Of a stretch of DNA of 64,000 nucleotides, positions 1 to 8,545 are shown one piece after another. This DNA is from Saccharibacillus soli (GTDB lineage Bacteria; Bacillota; Bacilli; Paenibacillales; Paenibacillaceae): the NCBI GenBank assembly GCA_002189105.1, contig NIOB01000003.1:678793-742792 (forward strand), in the 5' to 3' direction. Numbering within the stretch: position 1 is the stretch's first letter; each line of letters starts with the position of its first letter. The position numbers were made by a program, and so were the translations under genes. A model generated the notes under the pieces. That model did not search any database, had not been told where the DNA came from, and saw only the letters and a program-made list of their open reading frames with translations.

Positions 1-873
1 ACTACTTTCTCTACTTGTTTCTAAAAGTCCTGCAAACTTCTCGCGTAGACTTTTTTCTGGTTCTTTAATAGGGGGTTTGTCTGTACCTTTTTCTACTTTC
101 AAGGCCCAATCCCTCAGAGAAAATAAGGTTGCCCATGTTTTAGCGGCTACAAGTTTACTGTCATATTCCAAATCTCTTCCATGCAGAATCCCGTTTCGAT
201 AAGGTAGTGTTATTTGTTCAACGTTAGTTGATTTTTTTCTACCTTTCCTTAAAACACTCGTAATTTGTCCAAGCCCTTTACTATGGGCGGCAAAAGAATT
301 CCAGGCTTCAAATTCTACACCTTCTGCAAAAAAGCCTTTGTTAGATTCATGAATCTCATTTACTAATCCATCTAAAAGAGCTAATACAACAGGAACACAA
401 GCATGGTATCTTCCTTCTTCATAATCAATCAGAGCCTTGTGCGCAAGGCGCATTCTTGGACGAAATGCTTTAATCCCCTGCATCATAGATAAATACAATC
501 TTGTCGTATCTGCATCATAAAATTCAACTAAAACTTGTTCAGCATCATCAATGTTTCCGGTTTCTGCTACTCGTAAAGCTTCTCTCGCTATATCTACATT
601 CATCATGTCATAAAGTATCCATCCACGCTCAGCAAAAGTATCGTTAAATCGGTCAGGAATGGTAGCAAACTCATTTAAGTTACCGAACTTCTTTTTTATA
701 TCTTCTAGAGGAGTTGCGATTTTTTGAACATCAATACCAAACTTTTTTAGAAATGGCGAAAATACCTTTATTACTTTTCGAGCAGTTTCTGCGTTTTTTA
801 GTTGCTTCTCTGCTTCTTGGATCATAGGTAAATTTCGAAGTTTAGATTCGTCTTCATTTCTTTTACTATCCAT
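1..873 (-). CDS. HEPN-motif accessory protein, C-terminus cut by window edge
   Basis: Open frame of 291 codons from ATG at 873 to the window edge with no stop, so the gene is partial. I do not recognise a named family. Visible features are a charged N-terminal helix (residues 10-35), a mostly helical body, and near residues 222-240 the segment LPYRNGILHGRDL. R226 and H231 there form an R-X4-H pattern typical of HEPN ribonucleases, and the preceding helix (ACVPVVLALLDGLVNEI) is HEPN-like. The start lies 18 bp behind the stop of the AlbA_2 gene, so the two form one operon. Base use is visibly AT-rich compared with the backbone, and the gene sits on the 3' side of ssrA, suggesting a mobile island. 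A defence or toxin role is inference. Confidence 0.7.
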   Translation of the reverse strand, partial: MDSKRNEDESKLRNLPMIQEAEKQLKNAETARKVIKVFSPFLKKFGIDVQKIATPLEDIKKKFGNLNEFATIPDRFNDTFAERGWILYDMMNVDIAREALRVAETGNIDDAEQVLVEFYDADTTRLYLSMMQGIKAFRPRMRLAHKALIDYEEGRYHACVPVVLALLDGLVNEIHESNKGFFAEGVEFEAWNSFAAHSKGLGQITSVLRKGRKKSTNVEQITLPYRNGILHGRDLEYDSKLVAAKTWATLFSLRDWALKVEKGTDKPPIKEPEKSLREKFAGLLETSRESS

Positions 874-891
874 TCATTTTTCACTTCTTTT

Positions 892-2211
892 CTATAATAA
901 ATTTTGGTTACTTAATCCAACTCTATCGAAGCTCATTTTTCGCGCTTCTACCTGAATCAGATAATTTAAGTCACTCGGTCGCATCACACGATTACTTGCA
1001 CCTATCCTTTTATAATAAGAAAGTTTATGATCTTTACGAAGCGCGATAGGCTTATTGTCAGATTCCTGCACTTCAATTTCTAAAATTCGCCCAGCTGTAC
1101 CAGAAATCAACCTACATTCATGTATATAAGGCTTTATAAGTACATGACCTTCAATTCGATCATCAAAAGCATTCAGTATTTTTTGACTTTCCGCATCAGT
1201 ATTTTCGATACCTATAAAATTCCCATCGTCATCTATACCTAAATATATGGAGCCACCTTCTGTGTTTGCGAATGCACAAATAGTTTTTAAAATATTATCA
1301 TTTTTATCATTTGCATTATCTTTTTTATACTCTATATTCAAACCTTCACCCTTTGATTCAATTATATTTTCAAGATCCTTAGAATCATCATCTTCAAAAA
1401 AAACATCATTCTGTGCAAAAAATGCACTCTTCATTTTGGATATCATACGTGAATCCATAACTTCGTCTTCAAGGCATAAATAAAGATACACCTCTTGCGG
1501 CTTTTCTTCTAAATTTATCTGAACCTTTTTGTTATCGCTTATTTTAAATAATTCTACTAGTTCCGGGCTTTTAGCATATATTTTAAGTTCACTTTTTATC
1601 GCATCTCTTCCCTCTATAAAAACTTCTAGATTATTATTTTTTACTATAACTCTTTCTATCCATGTACGATCGTCGATAAAGTTAAAATATAAAAATGGTA
1701 AGTCAGAGGGGTACTCTTTGAAAGAATCAAAGAGATAAAATATTTCTGCATCTTTAAGAGTAGGAAAGTGCGGTAGTCCTTTTTTCTGTTTGATTCGGTA
1801 TGATTGCTGAGGCATAGATGGCCTAAAATGATTTAATATAACAGTTGTGGGTTTATCGAATGTTTTAAGATTGTCTTGCTGGCCTATTGAAAATCTATTC
1901 TCTAAGAACTGTAAATCATTTAGGCTTTCTTCAAAATAAATTACATGAGAAAAAATTCTTTTTTGAATAAATACATGAGATTTTTTCTTGTCTCTAAAAT
2001 CGTTCAGCGCCTCTATCAATGAATCAATATGTAATTGAAATTTAACAAAGACGATATCTCCATAATCTTTTATGCTTTCTTGAAAATCTTCTTTTTTATC
2101 TTGTACGGCTAAGCGTATTAATTCAAAACCTGATTCTTTACGAATCAATTCCATCCTAACGTCCATGAGAGTCTTATACGGTAACTTTTGTAACAATTCC
2201 GAATATCGCAT
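892..2211 (-). CDS. AlbA_2 (Schlafen-like) domain protein, first gene of accessory operon
   Basis: A 439-residue protein. The ATG at 2211 is chosen because AAGGAG lies 6 nt upstream; an upstream in-frame ATG at 2256 has no such site. Residues about 290-425 match the AlbA_2/Schlafen-type fold: an EGLNIEYKKD strand, then FANTEGGSIYLGIDDDGNFIGI, then YYKRIGASNRVMRPSDL. Such domains occur in putative DNA/RNA-binding regulators and defence proteins. The first 285 residues match nothing I recognise; they are rich in aromatic and charged residues, without membrane segments or a signal peptide. AT-rich composition and position next to ssrA point to horizontal transfer. It is the upstream gene of a pair with the HEPN-motif protein. 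Confidence 0.8.
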   Translation of the reverse strand: MRYSELLQKLPYKTLMDVRMELIRKESGFELIRLAVQDKKEDFQESIKDYGDIVFVKFQLHIDSLIEALNDFRDKKKSHVFIQKRIFSHVIYFEESLNDLQFLENRFSIGQQDNLKTFDKPTTVILNHFRPSMPQQSYRIKQKKGLPHFPTLKDAEIFYLFDSFKEYPSDLPFLYFNFIDDRTWIERVIVKNNNLEVFIEGRDAIKSELKIYAKSPELVELFKISDNKKVQINLEEKPQEVYLYLCLEDEVMDSRMISKMKSAFFAQNDVFFEDDDSKDLENIIESKGEGLNIEYKKDNANDKNDNILKTICAFANTEGGSIYLGIDDDGNFIGIENTDAESQKILNAFDDRIEGHVLIKPYIHECRLISGTAGRILEIEVQESDNKPIALRKDHKLSYYKRIGASNRVMRPSDLNYLIQVEARKMSFDRVGLSNQNLL

Positions 2212-2421
2212 TTCTTTCTCCTTTCGACTGCACTTTAAAGTGATTTCTCTATACATAAGACAAAACGTAAAAAATTCTTCAGTAAATTATGCACAAAGTT
2301 TCCTTTAGTATATAGGCTCTACCACCACCTACACCATCAGAGTTTCCTATTGTTTATCGTCAGCCGTCCCACAAACCCCACAACCATGCCCTTCAACCAA
2401 CCACTACGAATCCAAACAACA

Positions 2422-2450
2422 GAAAACGGACACCCGTGGGTGTCCGTTTC
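2422..2450 (-). terminator. ssrA terminator
   Basis: Near-perfect hairpin AAACGGACACC / GGTGTCCGTTT with a short loop, just downstream of the tmRNA 3' end on the minus strand and followed by a T-rich stretch. It separates the conserved ssrA from the AT-rich operon to its left. Confidence 0.75.
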
Positions 2451-2462
2451 TGATGGTACATA

Positions 2463-2826
2463 TGGAGGCGAGGGGAGTCGAACCCCTGTCCGAAGGCAAC
2501 GCAGCATAGGCTTCTACGGGTGTAGTCACAGTTTTGATGTCACCCGAGCAGCGCCCCGTAACCGGCTCTGCGTTGGGTCAGCCTGATTGTCTTCTTCCGT
2601 TTACCCCCAGGCGGAGACTAAGCGGCGTATCCCACTATAGGTTGGGCCCTCATCCCGGCACATGGGCGATGCTGAGCGAGAGCACGCATCACAGTTTCTT
2701 AGGCTGCGAAAGCGTAGTTGTTTTGTTGTTTGCCATTTAATAGGCTTTAGCGTTGATGAAGTAGCCGCGTCCCTACTACCCGCTACCCATGCCCGAACTA
2801 CCCCCGTCGAATCCATAAACGCCCCC
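2463..2826 (-). ncRNA. ssrA: transfer-messenger RNA (tmRNA)
   Basis: Both tRNA-like ends are visible: 5' GGGGGCGTTTATGGATTCGA and a 3' T-arm (AGGGGTTCGACTCCCCT) followed by CGCCTCC, which pairs with GGGGGCG. The discriminator A is at 2463 and the CCA is not encoded. The tag frame ends in NGKQQNNYAFAA followed by TAA (stop near 2698), giving the AA C-terminus used by ClpXP-type proteases; which codon is the resume codon is not certain. It rescues stalled ribosomes together with SmpB, encoded just upstream. The AT-rich cargo begins beyond its 3' end, as expected for an ssrA insertion site. Confidence 0.95.
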
Positions 2827-3023
2827 TGATGTGAAAAACGGGCAAGCTCCAAGCGGAGGACAAGCATCCATTTTTCTAAAAGGGAACTTCCGGATTAAAG
2901 GGACGTCGCTTGGGAACCGCAAGGTTCCGGCACGAGCCGCAATTCCAAAGTTCATGCAGTGCCTTTCCCTCCATAAAAGAAAGGACTGCCCGCGATCATG
3001 ACGAGCATTTCTCGCAGACTTAG

Positions 3024-3032
3024 ATTATAGCA
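3024..3032 (-). promoter_or_regulatory. candidate extended -10 promoter for ssrA
   Basis: On the minus strand TGCTATAAT (an extended -10) lies about 190 nt before the tmRNA 5' end. No clear -35 is seen. The rest of 2827-3281 shows no gene. The RNA start would need 5' processing, as for tRNAs. Confidence 0.45.
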
Positions 3033-3281
3033 TATTCCATGCCACAATGGTAGATTACCCCGGCAGCTCTCTCGCAAAACCTAACAGAATCTTCCTGATT
3101 CGGCGGCGAGATCAAGTGTATTCCGCGTCTGCCTGGTGGCTCCATTTTTTGATCCGACTGCCCTGATTCGATAGAAATAGACACAGTTTGGATGGCGTGC
3201 CAAGAAGCGAAATCGCATATCGGATGAAGATAATCCCACCAGCGTAAGGCTGGAAGATCGAGACTCAAGCCGCGTGCAGAT

Positions 3282-3755
3282 TTAACGCTGGCGAGACTTG
3301 AGTGCCCGTTGAATGTCGCGCTGTGCATCCCGCTTGGCGGCGGTGTCGCGTTTGTCATGCTGCTTCTTGCCTCGGCCGAGGCCGATCAGCAGCTTGGCGT
3401 AGCCGTTGCGAACGTAGACTTTAAGCGGCACAATCGTGTAGCCTTCCTGCTTGGCCTGCCCGATCAGCTTGCGGATCTGCTGTTTGTGCAGCAGCAGCTT
3501 GCGCGTGCGCGTTGGGTCGTCCGGATTGCTGCGGTTGCCCTGTTCAAACGGACTGATGTGCATGTTATGAACAAAAGCTTCGCCGTTGCGGATCGTGGAG
3601 AACGCGTCGCCAATGTTGGCTCTGCCTTTACGCAGTGATTTAATCTCCGTGCCGGTGAGCACCAAGCCCGCCTCATACGTATCCTCGATAAAATAGTCGT
3701 GGGACGCCTTCTTGTTCTGCGCCAGCAGTTTGCCCTGTTCCGTGTTCTTCTTCAT
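3282..3755 (-). CDS. smpB: SsrA-binding protein SmpB
   Basis: 157 residues, typical for the family. SmpB binds the tRNA-like part of tmRNA and delivers it to stalled ribosomes. Recognisable landmarks are [20 protein letters not shown] at the N-terminus, GTEIKSLR, the HNMHISPFE strand, and the basic tail with [14 protein letters not shown]...RALKSR. The start is the ATG at 3755, 8 nt after AAGGAGG; an in-frame GTG three codons upstream overlaps the ribosome binding site and is rejected. It lies between rnr and ssrA in the usual Bacillales order. Confidence 0.97.
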   Translation of the reverse strand: MKKNTEQGKLLAQNKKASHDYFIEDTYEAGLVLTGTEIKSLRKGRANIGDAFSTIRNGEAFVHNMHISPFEQGNRSNPDDPTRTRKLLLHKQQIRKLIGQAKQEGYTIVPLKVYVRNGYAKLLIGLGRGKKQHDKRDTAAKRDAQRDIQRALKSRQR

Positions 3756-4061
3756 GTCTTGCACCTCCTTGCCGGATGGATCGGTCGTGATTGGGTATTA
3801 GGTATGAATCTGTCTAGATTGTAGCAAGCTTGATTCGGAAAAGGCAAGGCGGAGGACAACCGGGCGTACAGAGGTTGTTTCCTGAAAACACAGCGATTCT
3901 CCGTCTTGTATTCTTCTCCTTCAACTGCGTAGCAGCAGCGCTAACGGATCGAAGTGACGCTTAGAGCTAAATTTGGACGTTCTCCCGATTCTAAGGGATT
4001 CAGGAGACGCTTAGCGGGAAAAGAGCAGCGGATTGCTCGTGATTCGGTAAGCTTTCCGGCG

Positions 4062-4135
4062 TCTAACGGACATACGATCCGTTAGAACATCCGTACTGGG
4101 GTAAAACAGCTTGTAACGGATCTACGACCCGTTAC
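4062..4135. repeat. two short inverted repeats of related sequence
   Basis: TCTAACGGA-N7-TCCGTTAGA (4062-4086) and TGTAACGG-N8-CCGTTACA (4112-4135) are perfect palindromic stems sharing the core TAACGG/CCGTTA. A further TAACGGATC lies near 3942. The 3765-4354 gap between rnr and smpB otherwise holds no gene. They look like dispersed REP-type units. Confidence 0.6.
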
Positions 4136-4201
4136 ATAGCGACCCGACCAACCGCAAATCTGGCTGCGAACCGTAGAACCATACCTTGAATCCAATCAGC
4201 C

Positions 4202-4235
4202 AAAAAAGCAAACACCGCAAGCCAGAAGCCTGCGG
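4202..4235 (-). terminator. rnr terminator
   Basis: On the minus strand CCGCAGGC-ttctg-GCTTGCGG forms a hairpin followed by TGTTTGCTTTTTT, about 120 nt downstream of the rnr stop. Confidence 0.65.
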
Positions 4236-4354
4236 CGCATCCTTCTTGCTTCCCCGGATCAGCTCGGTAGTCGATCCTTGGATCAGAGGACAAGTGAAGT
4301 CCGGTCATCAGGATCGCCCGCCAAGCTGCTGCTCAATCCGCCGTCTCTACAGGC

Positions 4355-7300
4355 TTATTTGTTCTTTTTTCGGCCGGAGGCCGAAGGCGAGCTTTTCGCG
4401 CCGCCCTTCTTGGGCTTGCCGCTGCCGCCAGCTGCGCCGGAACCGGAACGGCCTCCGGCGCCTCCCGAGCGGCTGCCTTTGCCGCCTGGGCGTTCGTTGC
4501 CGTTGCGCGAGAACGTAGCCGTCTCGCCGCCATAGCCGCCAGTGCCGCTTCCGAAGCTGAAGCGGCCTACGCCCGGCTCGCGGTCGCTGGTCGCGCCGCT
4601 TTCGCCTGCACGACCCGTGCCGCCGGTATCGCCGCTTCGGCGGCTGCCCCGGCCTTTGCGCCCGCCTTGGCCTGGCGGACGGTTGCTCCACTCGCCGCCT
4701 GCGTCCGGCGAGCCATTATAGGCATCTGCGCCCCCCTGGGCGGCTTCGATGCGAACCCCGCTGCGCTTGCTTTTGCGGCCGCCTGCGTCGCCCGGCTGCG
4801 CCGAACCCCCGGCCGCGCCCAGCTCAGCCGGCGCGCTGGTGAACGACCACTCGCCGTCGGAACCGCCGCTCCGCGCTTTCCGCGCGCGGCTGCCGCTGCC
4901 TTGCGCGGCGCCTGCATTGCTGCCTTCGCTCCGCACTGGAGCGCCGCTGTCACCATCGGTTCCCTTACGCTTACGGCTGCGTCCGCCTTTGCCCCCGGCT
5001 TCGCTGCCGCTCTGCGCAGCGGCTTCCACATAGCCGCCTTCGCTCCGCACCGGAGCTGCGCCATCTACCGAGGCTGCGCCTTTACGTTTACGCGAGCGTT
5101 TGCCTTTACCGCTGCCCTCGCTGCTTGTCGCTGCGAAGCCTGCCGATTCGTTTGGTCCGGCCTGACCCGCCGCCGGGCTGCTCTTTCCTTTGCCCTTGCG
5201 CGGGGTGGTGCCTGCTGCCGGAGCCGCCGCTCCCCCAACGTCATTCGGGCGGAACACATCGCCCTTCTTGCCTTTTTTCTTATCTTTTTTGCCCTTGCCT
5301 TTGCCTTTATCCTTGCCGAATTTCTCTTTGCCGGTCTTATCACCGCGACCGCGTTTGAACGAATCGCCGTTTCCGCCACCTTCGCTCCGGCGTCCACCGC
5401 CGCGGCTGCCACGGAAGTTGCTCTTTTTCATATCGACCAGTTCAAAGTCAATCGTATGCTCTTCCATGCTCACCTTCGACACCCGGATCTCCACGACATC
5501 GCCGATTCGGAAGACACGCGAAGTGCGTTCACCGATCAGCAGCATCTTGGCTTCGTCGAAGTGATAATAGTCGTCGGTCAGGTTGCTGATATGGATCAGG
5601 CCTTCGACCGTATTTTCCAATTCCACAAACAAGCCGAAGCTGGTTACGCTGCCGATCACCCCTTCAAAGGTCTCGCCAACTTTATCCAGCATATATTCCG
5701 CTTTCTTGAGCTGCGCTGTGTCGCGTTCGGCATCCACTGCCACGCGTTCACGAATCGACGATTGCTGCGCGTAATCCGGCATACGGATGTTCAACTGCTC
5801 CTCGCGCTCCTGCGACAGCTTGCCGCCGCCTGCCAGCACCTCTGCGATCACCCGGTGGATGACCAGGTCGGGGTACCGACGAATCGGCGAGGTGAAATGC
5901 GTGTAGAACTCGGCAGCCAGGCCGAAGTGACCGAGGTTAGCCGAATCGTATTTCGCCTGCTTCATGGAACGCAGCAGCAGCGTACTGATCGCCTTTTGCT
6001 CCGGTGTATCCTGCACTTCTTCCAGCAGACCCTGAAGTTCCTTGGGCTGGATGCTTCCGCCGCGCGTGCCTTTGACCTGATAGCCCAGGTTGGCTGCGAA
6101 GGCCGCAAACAGCTCCAGACGCTCCTGATCCGGGTCTTCGTGAATCCGGTAGAGGAACGGAACTTTGGCTTTGCTGAAATGTTCGGCTACTGTCTCATTG
6201 GCCGCCAGCATGAATTCTTCGATGATCCGCTCCGCGATGGAACGCTCCCGCTTCACGATGTCGATCGCTTTGCCCTGGTCATCCAGCAGTACCTTCGCTT
6301 CCTCAAAGTCGAAGTCTACTGCTCCGCGCTTCATGCGGCGGTTATTCAGCTTGAGTGCCAGCTCGCGCATCGTCTGGAACGTGTCCACCAGATAACCATA
6401 ACGCTCCAGCAGCTCAGGGTCCTCGTCTTCGAGGATGCGGCGCACATTTTTGTAAGTCATCCGCTCAACCGTCTTGATGACACTCTTGAAGATGTCATAG
6501 CGCACGACTTTCATCGAAGCGTCAAATTCCATCTCACAGGACAGCGTCAGCCGGTCTACACGCGGGTTCAAGCTGCAAATGCCGTTGGACAGGCGCGGCG
6601 GCAGCATCGGAATCACGCGATCCACCAGATATACGCTGCTGCCCCGGTTATACGCTTCTTGGTCGAGTGCAGAGCCTTCCCGTACATAATAGCCAACGTC
6701 CGCAATATGCACACCCAGGACATAGTTGCCGTTAGGCAGCCGTTCTACATTTACCGCATCGTCGAGGTCCTTGGCGTCTTCGCCGTCGATGGTTACAATC
6801 TGCTTATCCCGCAGATCGCGGCGCCCCTGACTATGGATCTCTTCATCCGTGATCGTCTCCGGTGCAGCTTCGGCTTCAGCCAACACTTCTTCAGGGAAGG
6901 ACTCGGGCAGCTGATGCTTGCGAATAATCGACAGAATGTCCACGCCCGGATCACTGTTGTAACCCAGCACCTCAATGACCTGACCCTGCGCAGCAGAGCG
7001 GCCTTCCGGATAGGCAATAATCTCTACGACGACCTTCTGTCCATTCAGCGCACCGCCTGCACGTCCAGCCGGAATAAATACGTCTCGTGTGATCCGTTTG
7101 TCATCCGGCAGCACAAATCCGAACGATTCTTCATCCTGATACGTACCGACGATCTGCGTGATGGCACGCTTCACAATCCGCACCACTTCGCCTTCCATGC
7201 GTGCGTTCGACGAACGCCGCGATGCGATCCGCACCAGCACGGTATCTCCGTTCATCGCACTCAGCATATCATTTGCATTGATATAGACGTCCGCATGTTC

Positions 7301-7564
7301 CCGGTCTTCCGGGATCAGGAATCCAAAACCCTTCGCATGCGTCTGCAGCCGTCCGCGCAGCAGATCCATTCGCTCCGGCACCCCGTAGCGCTGGGTACGC
7401 GTCAGTACGATCTTCCCCGCCTCTTCAAGCGCGTTCAGCATATTCATAAACTTCCGAAACTCTTCTGCATCCTGGATGCCGAAATGCTGTTCCAGCTCTT
7501 GGTACGTCATCGGCTTATAGGCGTCTTCGCGCATAAAGCCCAGCAGCAACTCTTCCGTTATCAT
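4355..7564 (-). CDS. rnr: Ribonuclease R with very long low-complexity C-terminal tail
   Basis: A 3'-5' exoribonuclease of the RNB family, 1069 residues from ATG at 7564 (AGAGG 8 nt upstream; ATG 7567 and GTG 7573 are alternatives). Domains in order: an N-terminal helix-turn-helix-like region (1-60), two cold-shock OB folds (70-220), the RNB domain with catalytic GEDAKDLDDA near residue 260, and an S1 domain (about 635-715). After this come roughly 355 residues rich in Gly, Ser, Arg, Lys and Ala, where usual RNase R ends with a short basic tail. The tail contains imperfect repeats of RSRKRKG and GAPVRSEG. A -10 TATAAT at 7654-7659 lies upstream. RNase R degrades structured RNA and takes part in tmRNA-linked decay, fitting its place by smpB. 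Confidence 0.95.
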   Translation of the reverse strand: MITEELLLGFMREDAYKPMTYQELEQHFGIQDAEEFRKFMNMLNALEEAGKIVLTRTQRYGVPERMDLLRGRLQTHAKGFGFLIPEDREHADVYINANDMLSAMNGDTVLVRIASRRSSNARMEGEVVRIVKRAITQIVGTYQDEESFGFVLPDDKRITRDVFIPAGRAGGALNGQKVVVEIIAYPEGRSAAQGQVIEVLGYNSDPGVDILSIIRKHQLPESFPEEVLAEAEAAPETITDEEIHSQGRRDLRDKQIVTIDGEDAKDLDDAVNVERLPNGNYVLGVHIADVGYYVREGSALDQEAYNRGSSVYLVDRVIPMLPPRLSNGICSLNPRVDRLTLSCEMEFDASMKVVRYDIFKSVIKTVERMTYKNVRRILEDEDPELLERYGYLVDTFQTMRELALKLNNRRMKRGAVDFDFEEAKVLLDDQGKAIDIVKRERSIAERIIEEFMLAANETVAEHFSKAKVPFLYRIHEDPDQERLELFAAFAANLGYQVKGTRGGSIQPKELQGLLEEVQDTPEQKAISTLLLRSMKQAKYDSANLGHFGLAAEFYTHFTSPIRRYPDLVIHRVIAEVLAGGGKLSQEREEQLNIRMPDYAQQSSIRERVAVDAERDTAQLKKAEYMLDKVGETFEGVIGSVTSFGLFVELENTVEGLIHISNLTDDYYHFDEAKMLLIGERTSRVFRIGDVVEIRVSKVSMEEHTIDFELVDMKKSNFRGSRGGGRRSEGGGNGDSFKRGRGDKTGKEKFGKDKGKGKGKKDKKKGKKGDVFRPNDVGGAAAPAAGTTPRKGKGKSSPAAGQAGPNESAGFAATSSEGSGKGKRSRKRKGAASVDGAAPVRSEGGYVEAAAQSGSEAGGKGGRSRKRKGTDGDSGAPVRSEGSNAGAAQGSGSRARKARSGGSDGEWSFTSAPAELGAAGGSAQPGDAGGRKSKRSGVRIEAAQGGADAYNGSPDAGGEWSNRPPGQGGRKGRGSRRSGDTGGTGRAGESGATSDREPGVGRFSFGSGTGGYGGETATFSRNGNERPGGKGSRSGGAGGRSGSGAAGGSGKPKKGGAKSSPSASGRKKNK

Positions 7565-7677
7565 CATTATCACCTCTAAATGGCTCGGGCTGCCGGCAGA
7601 CCGCCCGGTCGGCTGCAGATCGCGAACTAAATTTTGCTTCTGTTACAACTATCATTATACGCTAAAAGTACCCTTGT

Positions 7678-7775
7678 AGTGAGTTGACCAAACTTTATAA
7701 AAGGTTGCGTTCGATGGAAATCTGCACGGTTTAAGCAGGTTTCCATTGGATGCAACCTACGTTATTCTTGGTCAG
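7678..7775. repeat. tandem structured hairpin, copy A
   Basis: A 98-nt imperfect palindrome: TGACCAA...TTGGTCA outside, AGGTTGC...GCAACCT in the middle, ATGGAAATCTGC...GCAGGTTTCCAT inside, and loop ACGGTTTAA. Copy B follows after 6 nt. It lies in the rnr-secG gap (7565-8052), which has no gene. Confidence 0.75.
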
Positions 7776-7781
7776 CGTGCA

Positions 7782-7881
7782 AGTGAGTTGACCGAATCAA
7801 ATCAGAGGTTTATGCTCCTCGGAAACACGCACGGTTCAAGCGGGTTTTCGCGGGGCGTAACCTCACATTATTTTCGGTCAG
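7782..7881. repeat. tandem structured hairpin, copy B
   Basis: A 100-nt palindrome with the same plan as copy A but different stem bases: TGACCGAA...TTTCGGTCA, GAGGTTTATGC...GCGTAACCTC, GGAAACACGC...GCGGGTTTTC. The loop ACGGTTCAA and the leading AGTGAGTTGACC are conserved. Pairing is kept while sequence changes. Confidence 0.75.
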
Positions 7882-7960
7882 TCTCTCGGCGCCTGCTTGA
7901 TCCTTGAACCGTATATGTTCATTCGCCGAAAGCTGACCCAGAACACGGAAATGCCTATAC

Positions 7961-8005
7961 AAAAAAGCCTTCGCCTCCCTTAAAGCCAGGGATCAACGAA
8001 GGCTT
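7961..8005 (-). terminator. secG terminator
   Basis: Minus-strand AAGCCTTCG...CGAAGGCTTTTTT hairpin with a T-run, about 50 nt after the secG stop. Confidence 0.85.
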
Positions 8006-8052
8006 GCAGAGCGGATGTCCGCTCCGATTCGCTGCATTAGGACTCCATCGTC

Positions 8053-8286
8053 CTATTTAATCAAAGCGGCAGCCAGCAGCGCCATGACGAAGAAACATAC
8101 GCCCAAAACGACCGTTATGCGCTCCAGAACCAAATCCAGACCGCGAGCTTTTGTCTTACCGAACAGATGCTCCGCACCGCCCGAGATCGCGCCTGCCAGA
8201 CCTGCACTCTTGCCTTTTTGCAGCAGTACGACCGCAATCACGCCAACGGAGAAGATCAACAGCAATACCTTCAGAAAGATTTCCAT
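8053..8286 (-). CDS. secG: Preprotein translocase subunit SecG
   Basis: 77 residues from ATG at 8286, with AGGAGG 9 nt upstream; a longer frame to 8316 lacks a ribosome site. Two membrane segments are visible (residues 3-22 and 53-76), joined by the family motif [19 protein letters not shown]. SecG is the small accessory subunit of the SecYEG channel in the cytoplasmic membrane. It lies upstream of rnr as in B. subtilis (secG-rnr-smpB order) but is separated from it here by a terminator and two structured repeats. Confidence 0.95.
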   Translation of the reverse strand: MEIFLKVLLLIFSVGVIAVVLLQKGKSAGLAGAISGGAEHLFGKTKARGLDLVLERITVVLGVCFFVMALLAAALIK

Positions 8287-8395
8287 GTAGTTCCACCTCC
8301 TAAGCATAAGCAGCATATCCTGTATATAAGTGGGTTAAACCAGTTGCTACGTCGTCATCACATCAATCATAGTTTGAACAGAAAACAGCACTTTC

Positions 8396-8424
8396 ATTCT
8401 ATCATAGCCCTATGTATTTGACAA
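8396..8424 (-). promoter_or_regulatory. secG promoter
   Basis: TTGTCA at 8424-8419, a 17-nt spacer, and TAGAAT at 8401-8396 on the minus strand: a good sigma-A type promoter with a leader of about 100 nt. Confidence 0.7.
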
Positions 8425-8461
8425 TCAAGCAAATTCAACCAAATCACGGCGATTATACGCG

Positions 8462-8500
8462 AAAAAGCCGCGCTGCGGCCAGAGACTCCGAGCACGGCTT
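8462..8500 (-). terminator. terminator of the 36-residue peptide gene
   Basis: AAGCCGTGC...GCGCGGCTTTTT hairpin on the minus strand, 45 nt downstream of the small gene's stop. Confidence 0.7.
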
Positions 8501-8545
8501 GCAAAGGTCACGATCAAGAATCATAAGTCCAGACAAGACCAGCTG

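Noticed and set aside
4667-7579. A 970-codon open frame on the plus strand opposite rnr
   Set aside because: It is the antisense of RNase R; the minus-strand frame has all RNB catalytic motifs, and the plus-strand product has no recognisable domain and the biased composition of a shadow frame.
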